Shown here: positions 47,579 to 56,615 of the stretch, in pieces
How the letters are laid out: each line of letters begins with the position of its first letter
Position numbering within the stretch: position 1 is the first letter of the stretch
Assembly: GCF_003315175.1 (NCBI RefSeq)
Contig: NZ_QNRQ01000011.1
Span: 62,001-126,000, forward strand
Reading direction: 5' to 3'
Length of the DNA: 64,000 bases
Origin: Eoetvoesiella caeni
GTDB taxonomy: Bacteria > Pseudomonadota > Gammaproteobacteria > Burkholderiales > Burkholderiaceae_B
Notes under the pieces: generated by a model
The model's input: the letters and a program-made list of their open reading frames with translations, nothing else
Database searches by the model: none
What the model was told of the DNA's origin: nothing
Made by a program: the position numbers and the translations under genes

Positions 47579-47845
47579 TCAAAATTTGGGCGGATTCTCC
47601 AGTGATGTATACGGCACCTTGCCGTCGCCATAGAAGCGCTTGCGCGTTGCCTCAGAAACCCGGTTGCACAACTCATTGCCCAGCTTGGCTCGTTCCAGCT
47701 TGCATTGCTGACGCAGCTCTTTGAGGCGCTCGGGATTAGCTGCAAGGGACTCCACCGTTTCAATGGTGGTCTTGGTCGCGATCGGGTTTGACTGACCGCA
47801 TGCGGTTAGCATCAAAGCGAGCAGAAGCAGGATGATCTTCTTCAT
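47579..47845 (-). CDS. eexN: EexN-type entry-exclusion lipoprotein
   Basis: 88 residues: signal peptide with lipobox LTAC at about 13-16 (MKKIILLLLALMLTACGQ), then ERLKELRQQCKLERAKLGNELC and an Arg/Phe-rich end, the two-Cys pattern of the EexN family. Such lipoproteins stop a cell that already has the element from receiving another copy. The ATG overlaps the stop of the LysR gene, and a terminator follows. Confidence 0.75.
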   Translation of the reverse strand: MKKIILLLLALMLTACGQSNPIATKTTIETVESLAANPERLKELRQQCKLERAKLGNELCNRVSEATRKRFYGDGKVPYTSLENPPKF

Positions 47846-48783
47846 AGCTCGATATCCTTCAAAGCACCAGATTTTGAGGATGCAGGCCAATCAGGATCGT
47901 TCGACTCCATGGACGCCAGCCGTTCAATGAAGCGAGCCAGCATCTGCGACGGTTCGGCGTCCCTACGAAGCAGGTAAGTAGTCAACAAGGGTGGCTGTCC
48001 CGCAAGCGGGCGCGCCACGACGCCTAGCTCACGACTGAATGCGATGTGCGCGCCACCCGCAAGGCCCAATGCCAAGCCGGCCGATACCAGCATCATCATC
48101 ACGTCGAACGTCGCCACACGCTGCGCGATCAGCGGCTCCCGTTCCTGTCGGCGCAGGATGCGATCAACTTGGCGAGCATGGCCTTCGCATGCTGCGGGAT
48201 CACCCAGCACGATCGGGTAGCGCAGCACTTCTTCCAGCGGAATTCGTTTGTAAGCCAGCACGGGATGACGCGCGGGCACGGCTACCATCAACTGGTCTTC
48301 CCAAACTGGATTGACGATGATGCCGTCGCCGGCCTCATCGGCCATGGAAAAGCCCGCGTCGTACAGATCATCATGCAGGCCCTTGATCTGCTGATCCAGC
48401 GGCACTTCGAAGAGCCGGATTTCGATTTCTGGATATTCTTCGCGGCAACGTGCCAGTAGCGCCGGCAGGCGCGATGGTGTGATGCCATCAGACAAAGCAA
48501 TGCGCAACTGCCCGTGAAAGCCATTGGTAGCCGATTTCACGCTTTCACGCGCCTGCTCCAGGACTGCAAACACGCGCGGAATGTGATTGAGGAACAGCTT
48601 TCCGGCGAGAGTCAAGCGCGTGCTGCGAGTAGTGCGCACAAAGAGCTGCACGCCCAACTCCTCTTCCAGTTCCTTGATAGCACGTGATAGAGGTGACTGC
48701 TCGATGTGTAGCCGCTCAGCGGCACGGGCAAAGTGGAGTTCTTCAGCAACGGCCAGAAAGCAACGCAGATGACGAAATTCCAC
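47842..48783 (-). CDS. LysR-family regulator of the ICE backbone
   Basis: 313 residues. The N-terminal winged helix-turn-helix (EFRHLRCFLAVAEELHFARAAERLHIEQSPLSRAIKELEEELG) and a LysR effector-binding domain are complete. The GTG at 48783 is chosen as start because AAGGAG lies about 8 nt upstream and the protein begins at the usual place. It is coupled to eexN. The ligand is unknown; its place upstream of traG invites a role in transfer control, but that is inference. Confidence 0.9.
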   Translation of the reverse strand: MEFRHLRCFLAVAEELHFARAAERLHIEQSPLSRAIKELEEELGVQLFVRTTRSTRLTLAGKLFLNHIPRVFAVLEQARESVKSATNGFHGQLRIALSDGITPSRLPALLARCREEYPEIEIRLFEVPLDQQIKGLHDDLYDAGFSMADEAGDGIIVNPVWEDQLMVAVPARHPVLAYKRIPLEEVLRYPIVLGDPAACEGHARQVDRILRRQEREPLIAQRVATFDVMMMLVSAGLALGLAGGAHIAFSRELGVVARPLAGQPPLLTTYLLRRDAEPSQMLARFIERLASMESNDPDWPASSKSGALKDIEL

Positions 48784-49037
48784 TGGACGATCTCCTTTGT
48801 GTGATAGCACCACCGACTGCTTCGATCGTTGTGGAAGCCTTAGCCTTGATCGCCATCATTTGCGTTAGCCGTAAAGATGGTGTCCCCAGTCAGAGGTGCG
48901 AGGAGCAACAGCACCGCCTCAACCCAGCGCTGGAACTAGCGAACGTTGCAGCTTCGTGTTCGCGCGGGGCACGTCGCTGTAGGTCAAGGAAGAGGCGTCG
49001 ATGCGGCGGTCATTCCTTGGTCTTTCGTGGATGGAGG

Positions 49038-50453
49038 TCAGAACGCGATCTGCGTGCGGGCACCAACGGCTTGGTACCTCGCGCCAATGTCGCCACCGCC
49101 ACCCGTTCGCTTGTCCACCGTGCCGTTGATGTAATTAAGCATGAAGCGGATGTTGCTGTTCACATACCAGTTCAGGCCGAGCGTGAGGTTCTCCTGCCGG
49201 CCGCCGAAGATGTCCCTGTCGTTGAGATCAATCATGCTGTAGCGCGCAGCAATCTCCCATGCGCCCCAGTCGCCCATCCTCCAGTCGAAGGGACGACTTG
49301 GCGCAACGCTCCCATAAGAGCCGGAGCTTGCGCTGTAGCGTCGCGTCTCGCCGGTGAGGATATAGCCGCCTTGGATGTAATAGCCGCTGAAGTTGAGGCT
49401 GGGCCCGTTGCCAGGGGGCCGCTCGACGTTGAAATCGAAATACTCGCCCTGGAAGTGGAAGCTGCCCAGTGTTCCGGCCAGTTCCGCGCTCAAGACGCGC
49501 GCGGAGTCGATCGGAAGAGGACCGGTGCCCAAGATGCGGTTGCCGTCGATGCGCATCTCAATCCGGTCTCGCAGGTTCAGTTCCGAGGCGCCCGTCGGCG
49601 CATCGAACAGGTACTGCACGTCGCCGCCGATCAGGAGCGAGGCGCTGTCGGTCAGAACTGGCAGGAACACCACCCGTCCGGTCGCGGCGGTCTGCCTTGC
49701 ATCGTGCGATGTCCTGCCGGAGGCCGGTCCCGTCAGGAAGGCGCCGGCCCACCATTGCCGCTCGTTGGCGGTAATGCCGAAGCCTGAACGCGTGGCGGCG
49801 CCGATGCCGGCGGCGACTTCCACGGGCGCGGCTCGCTCCATAAAGGTGATGTTGTTGTTACTTGTCGCTCGGTCGAGCGAGTAGCGCACGCTGAGAATGC
49901 CGGCCCAGATCTTGAATGGTTCGAAACCACTATAGGAAAGGTAAGCTTTATCTAGGACCACGCCGGACCCGCCGCCGGACCCGCCACCCTCAAATTCGAT
50001 GCTGTATCCCCAGTCGTTCAGGAACGCGCCGATGACCCCGAACTTCGCTCGGCGCGCGATCACGCCGCCGACAAGATTCTGCGGCGTCGTGGCCGTGGTG
50101 TTCGGCCGGTAGTTGTAGCCGCCGAAGTCGAGCTGCAGGCGGCTCGTGAGCGAGATGCAGTTTCGCCCGTCGGAACTGCAGATCGTCGGCTGGTTGCTGG
50201 AGGATACTCGAATGCTAGGTGCGTCGGCGGGCGGCTCCGTTTTGGCCGCAGCCATCTGCCCAGTGGCCCCTCTGGCTTCCTCTCGCCCCTCCGCAACGTC
50301 CCCTTTCAGGGCCTCGACTTCGTTCCGCAGCTCGTTGATTTCCGCCTTCAGCGCCTCCAGCCGGGCGCTGGCGGAATCCTGCGCGGCGGCGGGTCCGCCG
50401 GCGAGGATCGCAGCGACAATCGCCGTCGCCGTGAAGATTCCGCATCGTTTCAC
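49038..50453 (-). CDS. OprO/OprP-type phosphate-selective porin family protein
   Basis: 471 residues. Signal peptide (VKRCGIFTATAIVAAILAGGPAAAQ), a short coiled coil (ARLEALKAEINELRNEVEALKGDV) as in trimeric porins, then a 16-strand-type beta barrel with FGGYNYRP, RRAKFGVIGAFLNDWGYSIEF and a terminal Phe (RTQIAF), the outer-membrane insertion signal. The GTG start is inferred from the signal peptide; no good ribosome site is visible. Whether it transports phosphate or another anion is unknown. Cargo of the ICE, 120 bp after the cupin gene. Confidence 0.85.
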   Translation of the reverse strand: MKRCGIFTATAIVAAILAGGPAAAQDSASARLEALKAEINELRNEVEALKGDVAEGREEARGATGQMAAAKTEPPADAPSIRVSSSNQPTICSSDGRNCISLTSRLQLDFGGYNYRPNTTATTPQNLVGGVIARRAKFGVIGAFLNDWGYSIEFEGGGSGGGSGVVLDKAYLSYSGFEPFKIWAGILSVRYSLDRATSNNNITFMERAAPVEVAAGIGAATRSGFGITANERQWWAGAFLTGPASGRTSHDARQTAATGRVVFLPVLTDSASLLIGGDVQYLFDAPTGASELNLRDRIEMRIDGNRILGTGPLPIDSARVLSAELAGTLGSFHFQGEYFDFNVERPPGNGPSLNFSGYYIQGGYILTGETRRYSASSGSYGSVAPSRPFDWRMGDWGAWEIAARYSMIDLNDRDIFGGRQENLTLGLNWYVNSNIRFMLNYINGTVDKRTGGGGDIGARYQAVGARTQIAF

Positions 50454-50573
50454 GCAATTACATTTACGCGGGCGAGGACAAGAATGGTCCGGTGCAGGTT
50501 CCAAACCACTTCGCTTAATGTGCCTGCTCACGAAGATCCTGCTCGTACTGAATTGCCCAGTCCCCGACACACG

Positions 50574-51002
50574 CTAGTCTTCCAATGGTTTTGGAATGGA
50601 CCGCCCTTTGTCCTTTTCAGCCACGATGAATTCGAGAAAGCGGAGTCTCTCCGTTGAACTCGGATTCCAGTGAGCATGAATGGTGCCGGCCGGAACGAGC
50701 AGACTGTCGCCAGCGCGTAGAGTGACTGGCGGTTCACCTTCCTCCTGCCAGATGCCAGTGCCGGAAAGGATGTGGAAGGTGACCGCAGCCGGATGAAGGT
50801 GCCGTGGATTGATGCCACCCGGCTCATATTCGACGTGATAGACGGCGACTTCCTGGTTAGCCGTATCGGGCACGGCTGTTCTCAGCAGCGGCGCATGCGG
50901 TATCACGCCTCGCTTTTCCTGGGCGAAAGCCGGTTGGGTGTAAGCCATACATAAAACTCCTGTTATCGCAATGACGATGCTGAAGAGAGCGCCTTTGGTC
51001 AC
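50574..51002 (-). CDS. Exported cupin-domain protein
   Basis: 142 residues. Signal peptide VTKGALFSIVIAITGVLCMA..AFA, then one small cupin barrel: GGINPRHLHPAAVTFHILSGTG supplies the metal-binding His cluster (HLHP) and AGDSLLVPAGTIHAHWN the second motif. The GTG at 51002 has GGGAGG 8 nt upstream; longer readings from 51167 are not conserved. Upstream of the porin gene on the same strand and divergent from a LysR regulator, so probably one regulated pair. Substrate unknown. Confidence 0.8.
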   Translation of the reverse strand: MTKGALFSIVIAITGVLCMAYTQPAFAQEKRGVIPHAPLLRTAVPDTANQEVAVYHVEYEPGGINPRHLHPAAVTFHILSGTGIWQEEGEPPVTLRAGDSLLVPAGTIHAHWNPSSTERLRFLEFIVAEKDKGRSIPKPLED

Positions 51003-51166
51003 ACATTGCCTCCCAACCTTCAGAGATGCCCAAAGGCCGGGTCCGACTGGAACCGGACATTGCGCTGGCGATAGCCAGTTGAAAACAGAGCCTGAATTAG
51101 CGAAGTAGTGCATGTGAGCCTCCGTAAGAAATTTGATTCTTTCAAGGCATATTAAGGTAGTAGGCA

Positions 51167-51177
51167 TTGTCAGACAA
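51167..51177. promoter_or_regulatory. Small palindrome between cupin gene and LysR gene
   Basis: TTGTC-A-GACAA, a perfect 5-bp inverted repeat in the 220-bp divergent gap. A LysR operator is expected here by analogy with other divergent LysR pairs; this palindrome is the best candidate seen. Confidence 0.3.
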
Positions 51178-51222
51178 ACGACTTTAACTTACCATTCCCC
51201 CAAGAAAAAATTGGGGTCTCAC

Positions 51223-52182
51223 ATGATGCGACAATTACCCTCGCTGAACGGACTGCGGGCTTTTGAGGCGGCTGGCCGGCATGGCAGTTTCACTGCCGCG
51301 GCAAGAGAGCTGAACGTCACCCAAACTGCGGTAAGTCGCTTGGTCCGTCTGCTGGAAGATCGTTTTGGCTTTCCTCTGTTTCTGCGACATGCGAACGCGC
51401 TTGAACTGACGGCGCAAGGGCAGGCGCTGCTGTCCGGTCTGACTGATGCTTTCGATTCCATTGCCCGGCTCACCGAAAGCGTTACGGCAATGCGTAGTGG
51501 CCCGGTGCTGACGGTTGGAGTCGGTCCAACCTTGGCGATCACTTGGTTGATCCCGCGACTGGCAAGCTTCTATCGCAGCCATCCCGACGTCGAAGTGCGC
51601 ATGGCGACGGGTGGCGCAACTCGTCCGGTACGCGATGACTGGACCTGCACTATCCGACGCGATACCGACGCGTTGCCGGGCTACAATGCAGAACGCTTAT
51701 TCCCGAGCACCGTCGTGCCGGTCTGCACGCCGAAGCTCGCATCGACGCTGCGCTCGCCTGACGACTTGCGCAACGCGACTCTCATCGTCGTATCCGACAT
51801 GCCTAATGAATGGCCACACTGGTTCGAAGCGGCGGGCTTAGGTTTCCCCCTGCACCCCGCCGGTGAGGTGTCATTCGAGAGCAACGTCATGGCGATGCAG
51901 GCAGCGCTCGACGGGGTCGGAGTCGCTATCGCTCAAATCCCTTACGTCAGCGACGCCCTGGCAGCGGGCCGGTTGGTCGCGCCATTCCCGATCGTCGCGC
52001 ACACAGTCGGGAGTTGGCTTCTAGAATACCGCGCTATTCGAAAGGAAGATCCGGCACTTCTAGCTTTTCGCGCTTGGTTGCACCAGGAAGCTGATCTGGC
52101 GCGTCAAGTTGAGATCGTGCTAGGGCGTGCGAACACAAACGGAAGCGCTCGGCGATCAGCAGGCCACCCGCCGCGCGATTGA
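51223..52182 (+). CDS. LysR-family regulator (GcvA-like), cargo module
   Basis: 319 residues. The N-terminus LPSLNGLRAFEAAGRHGSFTAAARELNVTQTAVSRLVRLLEDR is of the GcvA/AmpR subgroup; the effector domain is complete (VGPTLAITWLIPRLASFYRSHPDVEVRM). Divergent from the cupin-porin pair, which it most probably controls. It converges on the relaxase gene with 40 bp between the stops. The start at 51223 (or the ATG directly after it) fits the family. Confidence 0.9.
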   Translation: MMRQLPSLNGLRAFEAAGRHGSFTAAARELNVTQTAVSRLVRLLEDRFGFPLFLRHANALELTAQGQALLSGLTDAFDSIARLTESVTAMRSGPVLTVGVGPTLAITWLIPRLASFYRSHPDVEVRMATGGATRPVRDDWTCTIRRDTDALPGYNAERLFPSTVVPVCTPKLASTLRSPDDLRNATLIVVSDMPNEWPHWFEAAGLGFPLHPAGEVSFESNVMAMQAALDGVGVAIAQIPYVSDALAAGRLVAPFPIVAHTVGSWLLEYRAIRKEDPALLAFRAWLHQEADLARQVEIVLGRANTNGSARRSAGHPPRD

Positions 52183-52222
52183 CGCCGGCTTCGAGACGTG
52201 GAGCTGCATGGGGCATCCGACA

Positions 52223-54175
52223 CTAGACGGATATGCCCTTGGTACGTCCGATTTCCCACGACACGCCACCGCCTCGCACCGTGGCGGCGATCTGCTGTCC
52301 CAGTCTCTGTTCGATCACCGGCCGCCACGGGACCAGACGGAACCCAATGCCGTCATCGAGCATCGCATAGCGCCCGCTGGCAAGTATGATGCTGCGCCGA
52401 TAGATGCCGGCCACGCGCTGCCCGTCGGCCACTGAGCGATGCTCCAGCCCGGTTTCGGTGGCAATGTCCTGCGCGGCCTGCGTCAGTTCCCGATTGCGCA
52501 GCGTCGCCAGCAGGTTGCGCGCCAGGATCACCCGCTGGCCGCGCCGCTCGGCCAGTCCCTGTTTGGCCAGGAAATCTGCCCGATTCTGTAGCGCGTCCTT
52601 GACCTCGCTGCCAAAGCCAAAATCTCCAAATCTCTTGCCGCCACCGATCAACTGCTGATCCAGCCAGGTAGCCCCGATCACGTGAGCCTGCCGCTCGATG
52701 GGCAGGTGCGATTTCAACTCCACGGCCACGCCGCCCAGGCGCTGCGCGTCATACTGATGCCCGCGTGCGGGCAGATCGTCCGGCACCTTCCACAGCCCCT
52801 CGGCCACACGCTCCACGATACCGGCCCGGCGCAGGGCTTCCAGCCGACGGACATGGGCCGCAACGACTTCCTGCGGATCGCGGCCGGCCTGCGCCTGACC
52901 TTGTGCAATCGCCAGGTGATGATCGGTGCGATACAGCCCATCGCTCGCCAGCGCGGCGATGTTCCTGTCCGCCGTCCGCACCTCGGCGGAACCGTGCACT
53001 TCCACCACAGCGCCGGTCGGGTAGTTGCCGGGTGCGTCGCGGGCGTTGAGCGCGACATAGTGGGCCTTGCCATCCACGCCGTCGATGATCAGATAGCCCC
53101 GGTCGAGCAGTTCGTCGGCCAGCCCCTTGGCGGCCACCCGGCCGATGACGGTTCGGCCGTCCTCACCTGGCTCGAAGACAGCCAGCTCGCGCGGCTGGCC
53201 GCTCATGGCCCGTTGCATGGTGCGGATGATGTCGCCGCGCTCGCCCATCGCGCGCAGCGTTGGTTCCGCGTCGGCATGAACGGCCCACACACCAGGCTGG
53301 CTTTCACTCGCTAGTCCCATGCGCTGCAAGCGTTGCAGGCGGCCAACCAGCAGCAGGCGCTGGCGTTGCAGCCGGGGTTCGTTGAAGTGTTCGACATGCA
53401 CCAGGCCGTCCGCCGCTTCACGCTGTAGGGTACGGTCCAACCCCGTCCACCGTTCCTGTTCCACCTCGCGCGCCATGCTGCGCTGGATCTCCAGCTCGGT
53501 GCGAGGCCCGAGCCATTCGGTGGCGAGTTCGGCGGCACGTTCGCGCATGCCGCGCGTGATGTACTCCTGCGAGATGATGAGGTCTTTGCCGGTGTCGTCC
53601 TTGCCGCGCAAGACGACATGGGTGTGCGGGTTGTCGGTGTTCCAGTGATCGACGGCAACCCAATCGAGTCTCGTGCCCAAATCGGCTTCCATGCGGGTCA
53701 TCAGGTCGCGGGTGTAGCGCCGCAGGTCTTCCAGCTCGGCGGCATCTTCCGGCGAGACGATGAAGCGGAACTGGTGACGGTCCTCGCGGCCACGTTCCTC
53801 GAAGGCGGCCAGGTCGGCGTCGTCGGTGGTCGTGCTGTACGCCTGCCCCGGCTCGCCGTCGCGGCCGACGCCTTCGCGCTCGATGTAGCGCAGGTGCGTG
53901 ATGGTCGAACGCGCGCCGGCCTGCTTGAGATACACCAACCGCACCTTGACGGTGGCGCGGCGCGAGGTCGCGGACAGCGACTGCCCGGTGAAGCGCGCGG
54001 CGACGTGGCCGCGCCCCAACCGCGAACCGGGTGCCTTGCCGCGTTTGCCGCCGGTGGCATTGGCCGCTTTGCTGGCCTGGCGCAGCACCTTGGAGACGAA
54101 GGCATCGCCGCGCTGCTTCGGCGCGCCGGGGCGCAGGCGGAAGCGGTCGGCGTCGTCATTGCTGCGCCGGCTCAT
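52223..54175 (-). CDS. rlxS: Relaxase RlxS (MobP/VirD2-type, DUF3363)
   Basis: 650 residues. The relaxase domain has HLRYIERE with candidate catalytic Tyr97 and the metal-binding His motif HWNTDNPHTHVVLRGKD (His184, His186); the C-terminal DUF3363 region follows. It nicks oriT and pilots the strand through the TraG/Trb channel. An N-terminal Arg/Lys-rich tail (SKAANATGGKRGKAPGSRLGRG) is disordered. Start at 54175; upstream reading into the hairpin-rich gap is not conserved. Confidence 0.92.
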   Translation of the reverse strand: MSRRSNDDADRFRLRPGAPKQRGDAFVSKVLRQASKAANATGGKRGKAPGSRLGRGHVAARFTGQSLSATSRRATVKVRLVYLKQAGARSTITHLRYIEREGVGRDGEPGQAYSTTTDDADLAAFEERGREDRHQFRFIVSPEDAAELEDLRRYTRDLMTRMEADLGTRLDWVAVDHWNTDNPHTHVVLRGKDDTGKDLIISQEYITRGMRERAAELATEWLGPRTELEIQRSMAREVEQERWTGLDRTLQREAADGLVHVEHFNEPRLQRQRLLLVGRLQRLQRMGLASESQPGVWAVHADAEPTLRAMGERGDIIRTMQRAMSGQPRELAVFEPGEDGRTVIGRVAAKGLADELLDRGYLIIDGVDGKAHYVALNARDAPGNYPTGAVVEVHGSAEVRTADRNIAALASDGLYRTDHHLAIAQGQAQAGRDPQEVVAAHVRRLEALRRAGIVERVAEGLWKVPDDLPARGHQYDAQRLGGVAVELKSHLPIERQAHVIGATWLDQQLIGGGKRFGDFGFGSEVKDALQNRADFLAKQGLAERRGQRVILARNLLATLRNRELTQAAQDIATETGLEHRSVADGQRVAGIYRRSIILASGRYAMLDDGIGFRLVPWRPVIEQRLGQQIAATVRGGGVSWEIGRTKGISV

Positions 54176-54577
54176 GCGGCAGCTCCGGCGAAGTGCAGCG
54201 CACCACAGGGCGTGATGCACGCGGTTTCGCCAATGCCCGTGCGGCATTGACGCTGCTCGCGGCACGGTGCCGCGATAGGGCGCGTGCCGCGCCAACCCCA
54301 CGTGCAGACTGGCTTTGTGCGCACCGTGGTGCCGCACCCTTCAATCTTGCCCTGCATCTTCCCCCGGCCTGACGGCACGGGGGGGGGCGATGCCCCGGCG
54401 GCGCTGCGCATAGCGCAGCTTGGCCGCCGGCGAGCGCCCGCCATGCCTGCGGCATGGCGCGCTCAGGGCAAGCTGTCTGCACGGGGGAATGCCGGTTGCT
54501 GCGCGGTGCGAACGCACACGCGCTGCACCGGCCTGAACACGGGAACGACATGCCGAACGGCGCGCTGCTGTGCGCCG
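54176..54577. other. Non-coding hairpin-rich gap, candidate oriT
   Basis: 402 bp between traF and rlxS with no supportable gene. It holds GCTGCGC-ATA-GCGCAGC (54403-54419), CGCCATGCC-TGC-GGCATGGCG (54439-54459) and a G-run (54380-54387). Relaxase-adjacent hairpin-rich gaps are typical positions for an origin of transfer, but no nick sequence was recognised. Confidence 0.4.
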
Positions 54578-55138
54578 TCACGGCTGTGGCTCCAGGCGGA
54601 TCGGTCGCGCCACGCCGAGCACGGCGACGGCGCTGACCGGCCCGAAGTAACGGCTGTCGAACGATGCCGGGTTGGTGTTGCTCAGGAGGAACAGCTCATC
54701 ATCGGCGAGCGGACGGCACTGTGGCCAGGATGACAGCGGCCGGCCCCAGCGATCGGTGCGCAGCACGGCGGCTATGGGCACGCCGTCGATACGCACGATG
54801 CCATTCACGATGCAGACGTGTTGCGGCGCGACCGCGCCAACACGTTTGAGCAGCGGAACGTGCGACGGCAGATAGCCGCGCTGCGCGGCGAGCGCGGCGG
54901 CGTCTGCCGGCAAGGTGGTCAGCACGATGCTGCCAACGTGCAGCGCGTGCGCCGGTTCGATGCGATACCAGCCGACCGGCACGCTGTCGGACGGGTTGTA
55001 GACGATGCGCGCCGATGGCTGCACGAAGGCCGCCCAGGCCAGCGCAGCGAGGCCGCAGGCAGCGAGTGCAGCCAGTGCGAGGCGCGCGCGATGGCGCGAG
55101 CGAGGAACGGCGCTTGTGGTGACGGTCGTGATGTTCAT
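54578..55138 (-). CDS. traF: TraF-type signal peptidase of the conjugation system
   Basis: 186 residues, S26 family. One TM near 20-40 (ALAALAACGLAALAWAAF), the catalytic Ser in YNPSDSVPVGWYRI (Ser52) and the general-base Lys98 in PLLKRVGA; WPQCRPLADDELFLLSN and SRYFGPV complete the family pattern. It processes the pilin (TrbC) in related systems. Its start overlaps the DUF2840 gene by 4 bp. Confidence 0.92.
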   Translation of the reverse strand: MNITTVTTSAVPRSRHRARLALAALAACGLAALAWAAFVQPSARIVYNPSDSVPVGWYRIEPAHALHVGSIVLTTLPADAAALAAQRGYLPSHVPLLKRVGAVAPQHVCIVNGIVRIDGVPIAAVLRTDRWGRPLSSWPQCRPLADDELFLLSNTNPASFDSRYFGPVSAVAVLGVARPIRLEPQP

Positions 55139-55668
55139 TGCAGTGCCCTCCCGGCCAGCCAGGCCGCATGACGTTCGGCGGTGTAGTCCGGCAGCGGCAG
55201 GCGTGCGGCGAGACGGTTGCCGAGCGTGCGCCAGTACGCGGGCGACACGTCGGCGGGGTCGATGCCCAGCGCTTCGATGGCGTCGATCCGTGCGAGCACG
55301 GATCGCGTTTTCTGTTCGCCTTCGGCGTGCAGCAGCAGGCGCGCACCAGGACGAATGCCGGGGATGTTCTGCATGGCATCCAGCGGCGTGCAGGCTTGCA
55401 GCACCAGGAGCTGCCAGCGCACGGTGCCGTAGTCGTTCGATTCCCAGCGGATGCGGCAAAAGACCGCCGCCGGCAGGAACACCGCGCAGCGCCGCCAGCG
55501 GTCGAGCTGCACGGTGCGAGCTGGATGGCCGAAGCGCAGATAGAGATTGATGCGCTGCTCGATGTAGGCGAGCGACACGCGCGTGAGCGGCACGCGGCTG
55601 TCGAGTGATGCGAGCGGCTGCGGTGAAGACGGTGGCGCAGCCATGACCGCCTGCGTGGCGGGGTTCAT
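55135..55668 (-). CDS. DUF2840 family protein
   Basis: 177 residues of a family found only between traF and parA in this ICE type. Conserved parts: RVSLAYIEQRINLYLRFG, WESNDYGTVRWQLLVLQA and IPGIRPGARLLLHAEG. Function unknown; sometimes labelled TraR in Tn4371 descriptions. Overlaps both neighbours by 4 bp. Confidence 0.85.
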   Translation of the reverse strand: MNPATQAVMAAPPSSPQPLASLDSRVPLTRVSLAYIEQRINLYLRFGHPARTVQLDRWRRCAVFLPAAVFCRIRWESNDYGTVRWQLLVLQACTPLDAMQNIPGIRPGARLLLHAEGEQKTRSVLARIDAIEALGIDPADVSPAYWRTLGNRLAARLPLPDYTAERHAAWLAGRALQ

Positions 55669-55907
55669 GGCGTGTGCTCCGGGAACTCGCGTTCCAGCAG
55701 CGCACGCAGCAGCTCGGCTACCGTCACGCCCTGCGTGAAGGCCGATACCTTGATGCGGGCGCGCATGGAGGGCGTTACATCGAGGGTCAGGCGCGCGGTG
55801 TAGAGGTCGCTTTTCTGGACGCCGTTGGCGTCGCCTTGGCGAATCCAGGCCTCGGCCTGCGGATTCGCCGGCGGTCGCACGCCGATGGCGATGCGCTTGC
55901 TACTCAT
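55665..55907 (-). CDS. Small RHH-type partition-associated protein
   Basis: 80 residues. LYTARLTLDVTPSMRARIKVSAFTQGVTVAELLRALLEREFP looks like a ribbon-helix-helix DNA-binding domain. It directly follows parA (overlap 4 bp), as a centromere-binding partner would. Function inferred from place only. Confidence 0.75.
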   Translation of the reverse strand: MSSKRIAIGVRPPANPQAEAWIRQGDANGVQKSDLYTARLTLDVTPSMRARIKVSAFTQGVTVAELLRALLEREFPEHTP

Positions 55908-56542
55908 GGCGACCACCTCAGCAGCTCGTCGGTCAGCGCCGTGATCTCGCGTGCAGCAGCGCTGTCTGGCGCGGTTTCTCGTGCAAGCCGCCCAGCGGCC
56001 ACGCTGTCGGCGAAGACGATGCGCTGGCGGATTTCCGCGTGCAGTGCGGGCAGCGGCTGCTCGGCGAGTGCGCCACGCGCTTCGCGTCCGATGACGGTGC
56101 GCACCACACGCCGGTTGATGACGAAGGCCGCGCGAAGCGCTGGCCTGAACAGTTGCGCCTCGCGGATCAATGCCACCATCTCGGCGCTGGCCCACAGGTC
56201 GTAGGGACTCGGTTGCACCGGCACCAGCACGCGGTCGGCCGCCAGCAGCGCGGAGCGCGCGAGTGCGGCGATGCGTGGCGGGCCGTCGATGACAATGTGA
56301 TCGCAGCGGCGTGCCAGCTCCGGCGCTTCCTGGTGCAGCGTTTCGCGTGCGAGGCCCACGGCGCTGAACAGCCGTGGTAGCCCCTGCTGGCTGCGCCGTT
56401 GTGTCCAGTCGAGCGATGAACCTTGCGGGTCGGAATCCAGCAGGATGACCTGTTGACCGCGCAGCGCGAGTTCACCGGCGATGTGGGTGGCGAGCGTGGT
56501 CTTGCCGACACCGCCTTTCTGGTTGAGCAAGGCGACGATCAT
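55904..56542 (-). CDS. parA: ParA-family partition ATPase
   Basis: 212 residues. Deviant Walker A KGGVGKTT at 10-17 region (NQKGGVGKTTLATHIAGELA), Walker B DSDPQGS, and HIVIDGPPR. Small ParA type without an N-terminal DNA-binding extension. It partitions or stabilises the excised ICE form. The origin-like region lies directly upstream, and the RHH protein overlaps its end. Confidence 0.93.
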   Translation of the reverse strand: MIVALLNQKGGVGKTTLATHIAGELALRGQQVILLDSDPQGSSLDWTQRRSQQGLPRLFSAVGLARETLHQEAPELARRCDHIVIDGPPRIAALARSALLAADRVLVPVQPSPYDLWASAEMVALIREAQLFRPALRAAFVINRRVVRTVIGREARGALAEQPLPALHAEIRQRIVFADSVAAGRLARETAPDSAAAREITALTDELLRWSP

Positions 56543-56615
56543 GGCGCAGCCCTCCTTTGCGGAAGGCGGCTCGATGAACGGCCTGAAAAACGCTGTTGCT
56601 GTTGACCTTCGGCGG

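Noticed and set aside
54156-54581. Minus-strand open frame of 141 codons between traF and rlxS
   Set aside because: It is rich in Arg, Ala, Pro and Cys as expected of translated GC-rich hairpins, has no ribosome site and overlaps the relaxase start.
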